64,000 nucleotides of DNA from Marinobacterium_A aestuariivivens. GTDB lineage: Bacteria; Pseudomonadota; Gammaproteobacteria; Pseudomonadales; Balneatricaceae. Positions 45,885-55,729 of the stretch are shown in pieces. The translations under genes and the position numbers were made by a program. Positions within the stretch are counted from its first letter, which is position 1. Each line of letters begins with the position of its first letter. The notes under the pieces were generated by a model. It searched no databases and was not told the origin of the DNA. It worked only from the letters and a program-made list of their open reading frames with translations. Location of the stretch: contig NZ_JBHSWE010000001.1 in NCBI RefSeq assembly GCF_042661465.1, positions 2,976,001-3,040,000 on the forward strand, read 5' to 3'.

Positions 45885-46051
45885 CGCGTAACGCGCCAAT
45901 GATGACCTGTTAACCCGGCCCGCGGCCGCACTTGTTGGGTTTCGCTGCGCTCCATCCAACCTACGATTCGAATCGCCGGTTGCCGATCGAAGGCCATCGA
46001 GTATCGCTGCGCTCCACTCCACCTACACTTGTAGGGATAGGGAGGTTGCCG
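45885..46051. repeat. Repeat-rich gap between rimO and the Mut7-C gene
   Basis: It contains GTAACGCGTAACGCGCC, also seen at 60071 and 63806, and two TCGCTGCGCTCCA words (45950 and 46005) with nearby CCTAC ends at 45958 and 46020. These are degenerate copies of the GTAGG/CCTAC elements. Confidence 0.5.
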
Positions 46052-46789
46052 ATGATTCAGGTGGAATGCCGCTGCCATGGCCGGCTCAACGAATTGCTGC
46101 CCCCGTCCCAGCGTGGACGGGCGCGGCTGATGCGACTCAAACAGGCGGTCAGCCTGCAGCAGTTGCTGATACCGTTGCGCATCCCCCATCCGGAAGTCGA
46201 TCTCGCGCTGATCAATGGTGTGCCGGTGGCGCTAAGCTGCCAGGTGCAGGACGGCGATCATCTTCATCTCTATCCCGATATCGGCGATATCGATGACCCG
46301 GCAATCATCCCGCTGCGCCGGCGTCCGCTCCAGCGTGCCCGCTTTATTCTCGATGTGCACCTCGGCCGGCTGGCGCGGCGCATGCGGCTGCTCGGACTCG
46401 ACACCTGGTATCGCAATCATATGGACGATCGTCCGATCATCCGCCTGGCCCGACTGCAGAGCCGCATGATCCTGACCCGCGACCGCGGGCTGCTGCAGCA
46501 GCCAGACGTGAGCCATGGCTATTATGTGCGGGCCACCCACCCGGAAAAACAGCTGCGCGAGGTGCTGGCCCGGTTCGAGGCCTGGCCCTGGCTGGCGCCC
46601 TTCAGCCGTTGCACCCGCTGCAACTCACTGATCGAACGCCTCTCACCCGAGGAGGTGCAGCGGCGGGTCAGACCGCGGCTGTCCCGGGAGTTCGATACCT
46701 TCTTCCGCTGTACCGGCTGCGATCAGCTCTACTGGCAGGGGAGCCACTACGACCGGCTGCGGGCTTATGTCGACCAGTTGAGGGGGTGA
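46052..46789 (+). CDS. Mut7-C RNase-domain protein with ubiquitin-like N-terminus
   Basis: 245 aa. The N-terminal part (about 1-90; LALINGVPVALSCQVQDGDHLHLYPD) matches the Mut7-C ubiquitin-like domain; the C-terminal part (RFILDVHLGRLARRMRLLGLDTWY...LTRDRGLL...RCTRCNSLIERLSPEEV...FFRCTGCDQLYWQGSHYDRL) is the Mut7-C domain, a PIN-like fold with acidic residues and a CxxC/CxxC zinc ribbon. Thought to be an RNase; no bacterial member is well characterised to my knowledge. ATG 46052 is chosen because GGAGG lies 6 bases upstream and the domain starts there. Confidence 0.85.
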   Translation: MIQVECRCHGRLNELLPPSQRGRARLMRLKQAVSLQQLLIPLRIPHPEVDLALINGVPVALSCQVQDGDHLHLYPDIGDIDDPAIIPLRRRPLQRARFILDVHLGRLARRMRLLGLDTWYRNHMDDRPIIRLARLQSRMILTRDRGLLQQPDVSHGYYVRATHPEKQLREVLARFEAWPWLAPFSRCTRCNSLIERLSPEEVQRRVRPRLSREFDTFFRCTGCDQLYWQGSHYDRLRAYVDQLRG

Positions 46790-46805
46790 CTCGCTGCTGT
46801 TGTTG

Positions 46806-46873
46806 TAGGAGCTGCGCCCCGCGGCGAACCGTTCTGGCACGGAGGTCGTTCGCACCGGGGCGGCGCTCCTACA
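46806..46873. repeat. GTAGGAGC...GCTCCTAC palindromic element
   Basis: Arms 46806-46821 and 46858-46873 are inverted copies with one or two mismatches. The element fills the convergent gap between the Mut7-C and peroxiredoxin genes and can act as a two-way terminator-like hairpin. Confidence 0.75.
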
Positions 46874-46876
46874 GGC

Positions 46877-47536
46877 TCAATCCTTCGGCTGCGGCACGAT
46901 GCGCAGATAGGGCTTGGGCGCCCTCCAGCCGTCCGGGAATTTCTGCTTCGCGGCTTCGTCGGAAACGGACGGTACGATGATCACGTCCTGGCCATGCTTC
47001 CAGTTCACCGGCGTCGCGACCTGGTGCCTGGCGGTGAGCTGACAGGAGTCGAGCAGCCGCAGCACTTCGTCGAAGTTGCGGCCGGTGCTCATCGGATAGG
47101 TCAACATCGCCTTGACCTTCTTGTCCGGGCCGATCAGGAAGACCGATCTGATGGTGGCGTTGTCGGCGGCGGTGCGGGCCTTGTCGCCGCTGGCATTGGG
47201 GTGAATCATGTCATACAGCTTGGCGACCTTGAGGTCGGGGTCGCCGATCATCGGATAATTGACCGCGTGTCCCTGGGTCTCCTCGATATCGCCGACCCAG
47301 GCCTGGTGGTCGCTGACCGGGTCGATGCTCAGGCCGATGATCTTGCAGTTGCGTTTGTCGAACTCCGGCTTGAGCCTGGCCATGTAGCCGAGCTCGGTGG
47401 TGCAGACCGGGGTGAAGTCCTTGGGGTGGGAAAACAGGATCGCCCAGCCGTCGCCGATCCATTCATGGAAATGGATGGTGCCTTCGGTGGTGTCGGCGGT
47501 GAAGTCCGGCGCTTCGTCGCCTATGCGGACTGCCAT
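46877..47536 (-). CDS. 1-Cys peroxiredoxin (Prx6 type)
   Basis: 219 aa thiol peroxidase that reduces hydrogen and organic peroxides. Peroxidatic Cys45 in the motif HPKDFTPVCTTE, followed by the Prx6-type C-terminal extension (HQVATPVNWKHGQDVIIVPSVSDEAA...LRIVPQPKD). It resembles Pseudomonas LsfA. Cys63 and Cys145 are also present, but the resolving cysteine of 2-Cys AhpC is not. AGGAGG stands before ATG 47536. A palindrome overlaps its likely -35. Confidence 0.93.
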   Translation of the reverse strand: MAVRIGDEAPDFTADTTEGTIHFHEWIGDGWAILFSHPKDFTPVCTTELGYMARLKPEFDKRNCKIIGLSIDPVSDHQAWVGDIEETQGHAVNYPMIGDPDLKVAKLYDMIHPNASGDKARTAADNATIRSVFLIGPDKKVKAMLTYPMSTGRNFDEVLRLLDSCQLTARHQVATPVNWKHGQDVIIVPSVSDEAAKQKFPDGWRAPKPYLRIVPQPKD

Positions 47537-47590
47537 GGTAGACCTCCTGACGGGTTGGTTTGGTTTCGTCTCGCGGGGAACTCTGCTCTA

Positions 47591-47638
47591 TTTATAGTCG
47601 AGCCCCGGCCCGCCGATAGGTTATATCCTGATACCTAT
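47591..47638 (-). promoter_or_regulatory. Peroxiredoxin promoter with overlapping operator-like palindrome
   Basis: On the minus strand TATAAA (47591-47596) is a good -10. The expected -35 position (CTATCG) is poor and is covered by ATAGGT-N11-ACCTAT (47616-47638). A weak -35 under a palindrome suggests an activator. The spacing does not fit the OxyR ATAG-N7-CTAT pattern. GGTTATATC occurs twice (47619-47627 and 47649-47657). Confidence 0.45.
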
Positions 47639-47763
47639 TGACACTGCTGGTTATATCGGACGGCCCGACAGGGCACCGAGGCTGGATGTCGGGCTTCGCG
47701 CTGCGCGCTCAGGCCAACCTACAATGGATGTAAAAAAACGACAGGTTTATGGAGATCTGCACT

Positions 47764-48896
47764 ATGCCCTATCCGGTAAAACCCTCGTCCTGGCGTCTGC
47801 TGTTTGCGCAGGACGGCTGGCCGCAGTGGACCTCATGGCCGGCGCTGCTGGGGCCGCTGCGCGAGTCGTTCGAGGCGCTGGGGCCGGATCCTGCACCCGC
47901 GGATACCAAGGCTTGGCAGCCGCAGCTGGCCGCCGCGCTGCTGCAGCTCGATCTGCCGGCCTGGCGCATCAGCCAGCTGCTCAGCGACCATAACGACTGG
48001 CTCTACCGGCGGGCGATCAGGGATTCGCTGGACGAGATGCTGGAGCAGGGCTGGGGTGAGCCGCCGCGGGCCTTCTGCGTCCTCTGCCGGGATCCGGCGG
48101 CCGGCACGAGAGCCTGCTGGGACCGGATCAGGACAATGCCATGATTATCGACGACTATCCCGATGCCCGGCACTCGGCGGTCGATACCTGGTTCCAGTCC
48201 CTCGGCGAGCGTTTCACCGAGCGCCTGGACAGCTACGGAATCCCGCTGTGCAACGGCAATGTGATGGCGCGCTGGCCGTCTTGGCGCAAGCGTCGTTCCG
48301 AGTGGCTGGAGCAGATGCGGCTCTGGACGGGGCGCCGTGCCGTCAAGCTGGTGCAGCTATCCAACATCCTGCTCGACTTCGCCCCGGTCTATGGCGATGC
48401 CGGACTGGCCAGTACGCTGCGCGAGCAGATTCTGGAACTGATGCCCCGCGCCGGCCTGTTTCTGCACGAGATGGGGGAACTGCAGGATGAGGCGCCGGTG
48501 GCGCTCGACCGTTTCGACCGGTTGCGCGGCAACGACAAGGAGGCGCCCCATGCCGATGCCGTCAACCTCAAGCGCCAGGGGTTGCTGCCGCTGCAGGGGG
48601 CGGTAAGACTGCTGGCGATGCTGCACCGGCTGCCGGCGATCGATACCCGCTCGAGACTGCAGGCGCTGGCGCAGCAGGGGGTACTGGAGGCGCGCCGGGC
48701 CCGTGCCCTGACCGATGCCCTGGACCGATTGCAGGCGTTGCAGCTGAATGCCCAGCTCGAGAGCGTGGCCGTCGGCCGCGGCCCCGACCACTGGGTCGAC
48801 CTCGGCGCCCTCGATGACGGGACCCGGGCGATGCTGAAGCACGACCTGCTGGCGATCCGGGATCTGCAGCGTCGGGCCCGGGGCCGGGTAGAATGA
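47764..48896 (+). CDS. DUF294 nucleotidyltransferase-like protein (frame break)
   Basis: Restored 377 aa: an N-terminal helical part, the DUF294 nucleotidyltransferase motif (GSGGRHESLLGPDQDNAM, comparable to GS-x-GR...DQDN), and the DUF294_C substrate-binding helical domain. The G-run 48089-48091 lacks one base, splitting the NTase motif. Usual family members also carry cNMP and CBS domains; these are absent. Orthologues in Pseudomonas and Marinobacter sit beside DnaQ-type exonucleases and symporter-kinase genes, as here. ATG 47764 has GGAGA upstream; 47749 is an alternative. Biochemical role unknown. Confidence 0.8.
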
Positions 48897-49002
48897 CCGC
48901 CACGGATGGCGGAAGGCCGCCCCGCGGAAATACCGGCATTGCAGGAGCAAATGCCGGTGGAGCCTGCGAATACCACCGCTGACGGAACCGGTCAGGCTGA
49001 CT

Positions 49003-49136
49003 GGCGGAATTCGCTCCGCTCATTGCCACCCTACAGGTTCAGATACGAAGTGCCAGTTAAACGTAGGGTGCCGCTGAACGTAGTGATGCGCACCGAAACA
49101 GGCGGTGCGGTTCGCTCCGCTTCACCGGCACCCTAC
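49003..49136. repeat. Two adjoining palindromic elements
   Basis: 49010-49035 is a single GGAATTCGCTCCGCTCATT...CACCCTAC arm (as at 3649-3670). 49063-49136 is a complete inverted element from GTAGGGTG to CACCCTAC with an internal GGTGCGGTTCGCTCC; its homologue is at 54944-55018. The two fill the gap between the convergent DUF294 and kinase genes. Confidence 0.75.
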
Positions 49137-49154
49137 CACCCTGCCGCTCAGATT

Positions 49155-51917
49155 TCAGGAGGCCGGCAGCCACTGGGCGTCGCCATCGGGCTCGGCCTGC
49201 GCCGGTGCCAAGGGCAGTTCGATGACGAAGCGGGCGCCACCGAGTTCCGCGCCACTTTCGATCCAGAGCCTGCCGCCGAGGTGGGCAACGATGCCGCGGC
49301 TGATCGGCAGACCCAGACCGGTGCCCCGCGGTCGGCCGCTGTCGCTGGCCTGCTCGATCTGGTGAAACTTCTCGAAAACCCGCTCCCGCTCCTCTGCGTC
49401 GATACCATCGCCGTTATCCTCCACCGACAGGCGCCAGTTGTTTTTGGCGAGTTCCAGCTGCAGCTGCGCACGCCCGTCGGGCCGGGCCGCGAACTTGCTG
49501 GCATTGTCGAGCAGGTTGATGATCACCTGCTGCAACCGGTCCGGATCGGCGATGACCGGCGCCGCGGCATCGGGCAGCTGCAGCTCCAGTGTCACGCCCC
49601 TGTCCTGGCACAGGTGGCTGACGGCCTCGGCCGACTGCCGCGCCAGTTGCACCAGGTCGATGCGTTCCGGGTTCAGGGTCATGCGCCCGGACTCGAGCCG
49701 GGCCAGGTCGAGAATCTCCTCGATGAGCCGCGACAGGCGCTCGCTTTCGCGTACCACGATCTCGAGAAAATGGCTGCGCTGCTCGGCTTCCAGCTGCGGG
49801 CTGTCGCGCAGGATCTCGGCGAAGGCGCGGATCGAGGTCAGCGGGGTGCGCAACTCGTGGCTGACCATGGCGACGAACTCGTCCTTGAGCCGGTCGAGCT
49901 CGCGCAGCCGCTCGTTGGCTCGCCGCAGCTCGGCGCCGATGCGTGCCAGCTCGGCGGATTTCTGCTCCAGCCGGCGATTGTATTCCAGGGCCTGGGAGGT
50001 GGTGTCGAGGATGCTCAGCACCGCTTCCAGGTCCAGCGCTTCGCCGCGGACCACCGAGTTGATCAGGATTCGCGCCGAGGCGCTGCCCAGGGCGCCGGCC
50101 AGTGCCTGCTCGGCCTCGCTGACCAGTGCCGGCGGTGCCGGTTGCAGCTCCTCGTCGTCACTGCCGCTTACCGGCATGATTTTCAGGGTGGCAGTGGTGC
50201 CGAGGTAGCGCTGCAGCAGCTGCCTGAGCTCGCCGCGGCGGGTTTCGCCCTGCCACAGTGGCGTCGGCAGCAGGTCGGGACTGAGGTTGCCGGTGAAAAG
50301 TGCGGCCTGCGTCTGTTCGAGCCGGCTCTGGCGGCTGAACAGCGAAACCCCGACCAGCAGGCCGATATTGACCAGCAGGCTCCAGAACAGCGCGTGGCTG
50401 TAGATATCCCAGCCTTCCAGGCCGAACAGCGCATAGGGACGCAGCCAGGTGATGCCCCAGGGGCCTTCGTCGAGCAGGGTGGCATCGAGCCAGCCGGACT
50501 GGGCAAAGCCTGGCAGCAGCAGGGTATGGAGCCAGACGATGAAGCCGCCGATCATGCCGGCGGCGGCGCCCTGCAGCGCGGCGCCGCGCCAGTAGAGCCC
50601 GAGCAGCAGCGCCGGCGCGAACTGGGCCGCCGCGGTGAAGGACACCAGGCCGATGGTCACGAGACTGTAGGACTCGCCGATCAGCGCATGGTAGAGGTAG
50701 CCCAGCAGCAGGATCAGCACGATGGCGATGCGGCGGATACCGAGGATCCAGCCGCTGAGGTCGCTGTAGGTCTCCAGGCGCAGCCGTCGCAGGCGCAGCA
50801 ACAGGGGCATGACCAGGTGGTTGCTGATCATCGTCGACAGCGCGATGGTCTCGACGATCATCATGCCGGTGGCGGCCGAGAGTCCGCCGATAAAGGCCAG
50901 CAGCGGCAGCCAGTCCGGTGCGGCGGCCAGGCCGATGGTCAGCACAAAGGCGTCGGGGTCCTGGCCGGCGCTGTCACCCAGCAGCAGGCCGGCGATGGCG
51001 ATGGGAATCACGAACAGGTTGATCGCCAGCAGATAAAGCGGGAACAGCCAGCTGGCACGCCGGATATGACGCTCGTCGACGTTTTCCACCACCAGAATCT
51101 GGAACTGCCGCGGCAGGGTGATGAAGGCCAGTCCCGCCAGTACCAGGCTGCCGATCCAGCCGCCAGCCCCACCGGGCACCGCGTCGAGCCCGAAACGCTG
51201 GCGCAGCTCCGGCGCCGTCGCGGCCCTGGCCAGCAGTTCGCCGGGGCTGCCGAACAGCCAGAAGGTCGCGAACAGCCCGACGGCGAGAAACGCCAGCAGC
51301 TTGACGATCGACTCGAAGGCGATGGCGGTGACCATGCCCTCGTGACGCTCGCTGGCATCGAGATGGCGGGTACCGAAGAGAATGATGAACACGGCCAGCA
51401 CCAGCGCCACCCAGAACGACTTGTCGGACCAGAGGGTCGCCTCCGCCAAGTGCGGCAGCGCCGGCTGCGGATACTCTGTCAGTACCGCATGGCTGTAAGT
51501 GATCGCTTTCAGCTGTAGTGCGATATAGGGCATGATGCCGATCACGGCGATCAGTGTCACCAGGGCGCCGAGCCAGCCGCTCTTGCCGTAGCGGGCGCTG
51601 ATAAAGTCGGCGATCGAGGTAATGCGCTGGGCCCGCGCGATCCGCACCATCCGTCTGATCAGCAGCCAGCCCAGCAGCATTGCCAGGGTCGGACCCAGGT
51701 AGATGGTCAGGAACGCCGGTCCGAACTGCGCCGCACGACCCACGCTGCCGTAGAAGGTCCAGGCGGTGCAGTAGACGGCGATCGACAGTGTATAGACCAG
51801 TGGCGAGCCGATGACGGAGCGGCCGGTTTCTGCCCGCCGGTCGGCCCAGGCAGCGATCACGAAGAGCAGCGCCAGATAGCCGAAGGCGACGACGAACAGC
51901 AGTGCCTCGGATGTCAT
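49155..51917 (-). CDS. Sodium:solute symporter-histidine kinase (CbrA/CrbS type)
   Basis: 920 aa. The N-terminal 520 or so residues form about 13 TM helices of the SSS/SLC5 family (YTLSIAVYCTAWTFYGSVGRAAQFG, RITSIADFISARYGKSGWLG); a linker with STAC-like region (about 545-640) follows, then a coiled coil and a histidine kinase: H box FVAMVSHELRTPLTSI, N box IINLLDNASKF, G boxes DNGDGIDAEE and GTGLGLPIS. CbrA controls carbon/nitrogen use and CrbS acetate metabolism in related bacteria. Its partner is probably the response regulator at 54261-54632. ATG 51917 with AGAGGAAA. Confidence 0.9.
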   Translation of the reverse strand: MTSEALLFVVAFGYLALLFVIAAWADRRAETGRSVIGSPLVYTLSIAVYCTAWTFYGSVGRAAQFGPAFLTIYLGPTLAMLLGWLLIRRMVRIARAQRITSIADFISARYGKSGWLGALVTLIAVIGIMPYIALQLKAITYSHAVLTEYPQPALPHLAEATLWSDKSFWVALVLAVFIILFGTRHLDASERHEGMVTAIAFESIVKLLAFLAVGLFATFWLFGSPGELLARAATAPELRQRFGLDAVPGGAGGWIGSLVLAGLAFITLPRQFQILVVENVDERHIRRASWLFPLYLLAINLFVIPIAIAGLLLGDSAGQDPDAFVLTIGLAAAPDWLPLLAFIGGLSAATGMMIVETIALSTMISNHLVMPLLLRLRRLRLETYSDLSGWILGIRRIAIVLILLLGYLYHALIGESYSLVTIGLVSFTAAAQFAPALLLGLYWRGAALQGAAAGMIGGFIVWLHTLLLPGFAQSGWLDATLLDEGPWGITWLRPYALFGLEGWDIYSHALFWSLLVNIGLLVGVSLFSRQSRLEQTQAALFTGNLSPDLLPTPLWQGETRRGELRQLLQRYLGTTATLKIMPVSGSDDEELQPAPPALVSEAEQALAGALGSASARILINSVVRGEALDLEAVLSILDTTSQALEYNRRLEQKSAELARIGAELRRANERLRELDRLKDEFVAMVSHELRTPLTSIRAFAEILRDSPQLEAEQRSHFLEIVVRESERLSRLIEEILDLARLESGRMTLNPERIDLVQLARQSAEAVSHLCQDRGVTLELQLPDAAAPVIADPDRLQQVIINLLDNASKFAARPDGRAQLQLELAKNNWRLSVEDNGDGIDAEERERVFEKFHQIEQASDSGRPRGTGLGLPISRGIVAHLGGRLWIESGAELGGARFVIELPLAPAQAEPDGDAQWLPAS

Positions 51918-52024
51918 CGCTGGATTTCCTCTCGGCGGGAGTCACCAGGGCTACCCTAGGGCGCCATGAGCGCAGCGAATCGCGCCGCAGGCGCCGGTAA
52001 GCGAAGCACACCGCACCGCTCCCA

Positions 52025-52225
52025 TCAATCCTCATCCCTGCGCTCCAGCAGCAGCGCCGCGGCCAGGATCACCAGCGCCCAGGCTCCGAACAGGTAGAGC
52101 GGCAGGCGCGACAGGCCCTCTTCACCGGGACGGTCGAACAGGCCGATCAGCGGCGGTGCAAACAGCAGTGCGGCCAGCAGCGTCAGTGCCACCAGACGGC
52201 CGGGCAGGGGCGACGGGCGCATCAT
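52025..52225 (-). CDS. Small membrane protein, two TM helices
   Basis: 66 aa, MMRPSPLPGRL then two hydrophobic helices (about 10-29 and 41-59) and a charged RRDED tail. The start overlaps the stop of the exonuclease gene (ATGA), and it lies directly before the symporter-kinase. Small proteins in this position often accompany symporter-kinase genes, but I do not recognise a named family. Probably expressed with both neighbours. Confidence 0.72.
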   Translation of the reverse strand: MMRPSPLPGRLVALTLLAALLFAPPLIGLFDRPGEEGLSRLPLYLFGAWALVILAAALLLERRDED

Positions 52226-54274
52226 CGAGCTTCACTCCGTTCCAGCGCGCCGGTCTGGAAGGCGATGGCGTCTTCCAGGGTGCCGATGCCGCGTGCTTCG
52301 AGGCGTGGGATCAGATGCAGCAGCAGCTCGGCGGTCACACGCGCATCGCCCAGTGCCGTGTGGCGGGTGCCGGGTTCGAAGGTCAGCTGAAAGCGTTCGG
52401 CCAGCGCATCGAGACCGTGGCCTTCGAAGGTGGGGTCCAGTGCCCGGGACAGCAGCAGGGTATCGAGTACCGGCATGTCGAAATCGAGGCCCGCGCGTTC
52501 GGCAGGCGGCTGAATCGCCGCCAGGTCGAAAGCGGCATTGTGGGCCACCAGAACCCCGTGGCCGACATAGTCGCGAAAGCGGGGCAGTACCACTTCGGCC
52601 GGGGGCGCTTCGGCGACATCGTCATCGGTCAGGCCGTGGATCAGGCTGCTCTGCGGCGGGATGGGGCGCTGCGGATTGACCAGCTGATCGAAGGCATCCC
52701 GCGCCAGCAACCGGCCATTGAGGATGCGGCAGGCACCGAGGCTGATCAGGCAATCACCCCGGCGCAGGTCCAGCCCCGTGGTTTCGGTATCGAAGACCAC
52801 CATCTCGAGCTGGCGCAGCGGGCGCCGACCCAGTACCGCATCCGGTGCCGGCAGGTCGGCGATGCTGAAATCGTGAAACTCGGGACGGGGTGGCCGCGGC
52901 TGTGGTGGCGGGCCCACACGCTCTACCGCGGCCAGGGGCAGCCGCAGGCGTGCATAACGGCCGTCGGCATCGGCCAGCGACCAGCAGTCGCTGTCGTGGC
53001 GCCGCAGAATATCGTTGAGCTGCGGGTGGGATGCGGCGTCGGTCAGCGGCAGGCGGCGCCATTGCTCAAGTTGCCCCTGATCGACAGGGAGACCGTGCCA
53101 GATCAGGTCGATATAGACGCGCTGGTTGCCCAGCTGCACCTCGGCTTCGAACTGCTGCTCGCCGGTCAGGTCCCGCAACAGTTGCAGCAGCCGATGGAGC
53201 AGCTCGAGCAGGGCGGGACCATCGGCCCGCAACCAGGCGGGAATGCCGATGGCCACCAGTTCCAGATCGCCGCTGCCCAGGCGCTCTGTCAGGGCGCTCC
53301 AGAGATCGTTCGACCAGGTGTCTTCCAGGCGTCCCGGGTCCCGTTGCAGGCCCTCGATTTGGCTGGCCAGTGACTCGATCTGCCGACCCAGTGCCAGGCT
53401 CTCTTCGCACAGCGCTGTTTCGAGCCGATGTCGCAATTGCGGATCCGTATTGCCGCCGGACAGTGCCTCGCTGCTGACGATCAGGCTGGAGCTGTGCCCG
53501 CGCAGTCCGGGCAGGATATCGGCCAGGGCCCGTACCAGCGCCGGTCGGCGTCTTCGGCGGCGGTCCTGTCTTCAAGGGCGATCAGCGCCTCGCCGAGACT
53601 GGCTCCGACCCGTCGCAGATCACAGTGCAGCCAGCGACCGTGCCAGGGCAGCAATAGCTGACGGGCACTGCCATCGCGCGGCAGTTGCGTCAGGGCCTCC
53701 CGCAGGCTGCTCATCGGCAGCAGTTCCGACAGCCGCCGGCCGAGTCCCAGGGCCGGGGCGTCGGCAAAGAGCTGCTCGGCGGCATCGTTGAACAGCAGCA
53801 GTCGCTGGTGACGATCGCAGAGCAGCAGCGGCATCTTCAGCACACGCAGTACCGCTTCGAGTTCGGCGCGTACCCGGTCGGCTTCGCGGGCGCCCGACTC
53901 GCGGGCGTCCTTGATGCGCTGGCGGTCGTCACGCCAGCCGTCGCGAATCCGGTCGAGGTCGGTCTCGAGGGGCGTCAGCCAGCCTTCGGGGAAAAGTCGC
54001 TACGCGCATCCGGACTGGCCGCCAGGCGCGCCAGTTGAATCTGCAGATGGCGCAGCGGGGCGAGCAGCTTGCGTTCCAGCAACAGGCCCAGTACCACGAC
54101 CAGCAGACCCGGTGCCAGCGCCAGCAGCCAGAGCCCCCAGTGGGAAGTTTCCGGCGGCAGCAGCTCGGCGCTGAGCCAGAGGCCGGCAAAGAGGCCGCCG
54201 AACAGCGCCGCGCCTGATATCAGCAGCCAGGTCCCCAGCAACGACTGACGCGACAGGACCTCAGTTGGCTTCAT
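52222..54274 (-). CDS. Membrane PAS / DnaQ-type 3'-5' exonuclease fusion (two frame breaks)
   Basis: Restored 684 aa. Two N-terminal TM helices (about 14-67), a HAMP-like linker, a PAS-like domain (MPLLLCDRHQRLLLFNDAAEQLF, about 150-240), a helical/ATPase-like middle, then a DnaQ exonuclease domain: ExoI VVFDTETTGLDLRRGD, ExoII LVAHNAAFDLAAI, ExoIII HTALGDARVTAELLL (DEDDh). Frames break at 53988-53991 (a G missing) and at 53541 (a C missing). Each piece alone has no good start. Overlaps the response regulator upstream (14 bp) and the small membrane gene downstream (ATGA). The kinase-like middle lacks clear H and G boxes. Confidence 0.82.
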
Positions 54275-54632
54275 TCAGCAGTCCCCGGACTTTCTCGACC
54301 AGCTGCCGGGTGGAGAAGGGCTTGGTGACGTAGTCGTCTGCACCCAGTGCCAGCCCCTTTTCACGCTCCACCTCGCGGCCATGGGCGGTCAGCATGATGA
54401 TCGGCAGGCGGGCGAACTGCGCCTGCGCACGCAGCTGTTCCAGCACCTGGAAGCCGCTGAGTCCCGGCAGGCTGATGTCCAGCAGAATCAAGTCGGGCGG
54501 CCGGGCCGCTACCCGCTGCAGCGCGGTTTCCCCATCGCCGGCCGTCTCCACCTCGAAGCCGGCCTGCTGCATCAGGAACTCGAGGGACAGCACGATATTG
54601 GGTTCGTCGTCGACCACCAGAATACGGGTCAT
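54261..54632 (-). CDS. Stand-alone response regulator (REC only)
   Basis: 123 aa. Receiver domain with acidic pocket VVDDEP, phospho-acceptor aspartate in LILLDISLPGLSG, threonine in MLTAHG and lysine in YVTKPFS. No output domain. First gene of a four-gene unit with the exonuclease fusion, small membrane protein and symporter-kinase. ATG 54632 has GGAGAG upstream; an earlier ATG at 54656 is weaker. It differs from CrbR, which has a LuxR-type output domain. Confidence 0.9.
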   Translation of the reverse strand: MTRILVVDDEPNIVLSLEFLMQQAGFEVETAGDGETALQRVAARPPDLILLDISLPGLSGFQVLEQLRAQAQFARLPIIMLTAHGREVEREKGLALGADDYVTKPFSTRQLVEKVRGLLNEAN

Positions 54633-54659
54633 AGATCTCTCCATGGGAAATGACACCTT

Positions 54660-55026
54660 CTATCGAGTCTAGTTACTGGCGCGGCGGGCGGAAAGTGGGC
54701 TTTAGGTTAAGGTGATGCGCCAGGTATTATGCGGGGAGGACGGGTGGACGGAAAAACATCTAGGGTGGCAATGAGCGAAGCGAATTCCACCGGTGTTTTC
54801 AGGTCACGCCATGGGCCGGCTCGAACGAGCGCCGCCGCTGCGTTATATCATCGGTGGAGCGCCACCCGGTGGAGCGCCACCCGGAATGCGATTCACCGGT
54901 GGAATTCGCAGGCTCATTCCACCCTACCGGCTGTGGAAAGCCTGTAGGGTGTCGGTGAACGGAGTGAACCGCACCGCATACCGGGGTGTGCGGTGCGGTT
55001 CACTCACCAGCACCCTACGACACGCC
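54660..55026. repeat. Repeat-filled gap: two palindromic elements
   Basis: 54761-54927: AGGGTGGCAATGAGCGAAGC at the left is matched by GGAATTCGCAGGCTCATTCC at the right, and the interior holds 15-bp units (54851, 54866) homologous to the array at 24391-24519. 54944-55018: GTAGGGTG...CACCCTAC element, homologous to 49063-49136. No gene is seen. Confidence 0.8.
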
Positions 55027-55728
<702 letters not shown>

Positions 55729-55729
55729 C

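Noticed and set aside
47616..47638. OxyR binding site before the peroxiredoxin gene
   Set aside because: ATAG and CTAT are 15 bases apart here; OxyR half sites need ATAG-N7-CTAT.
48906..51518. An 870-codon open frame on the plus strand opposite the symporter-kinase
   Set aside because: Antisense shadow of a clearly recognisable kinase; composition is Gln/Asp-rich and low complexity, and its start lies inside a repeat element.
49155..51917. Naming the kinase cbrA or crbS outright
   Set aside because: Domain order fits both; neither cbrB nor crbR is beside it, so a symbol would over-state the evidence.
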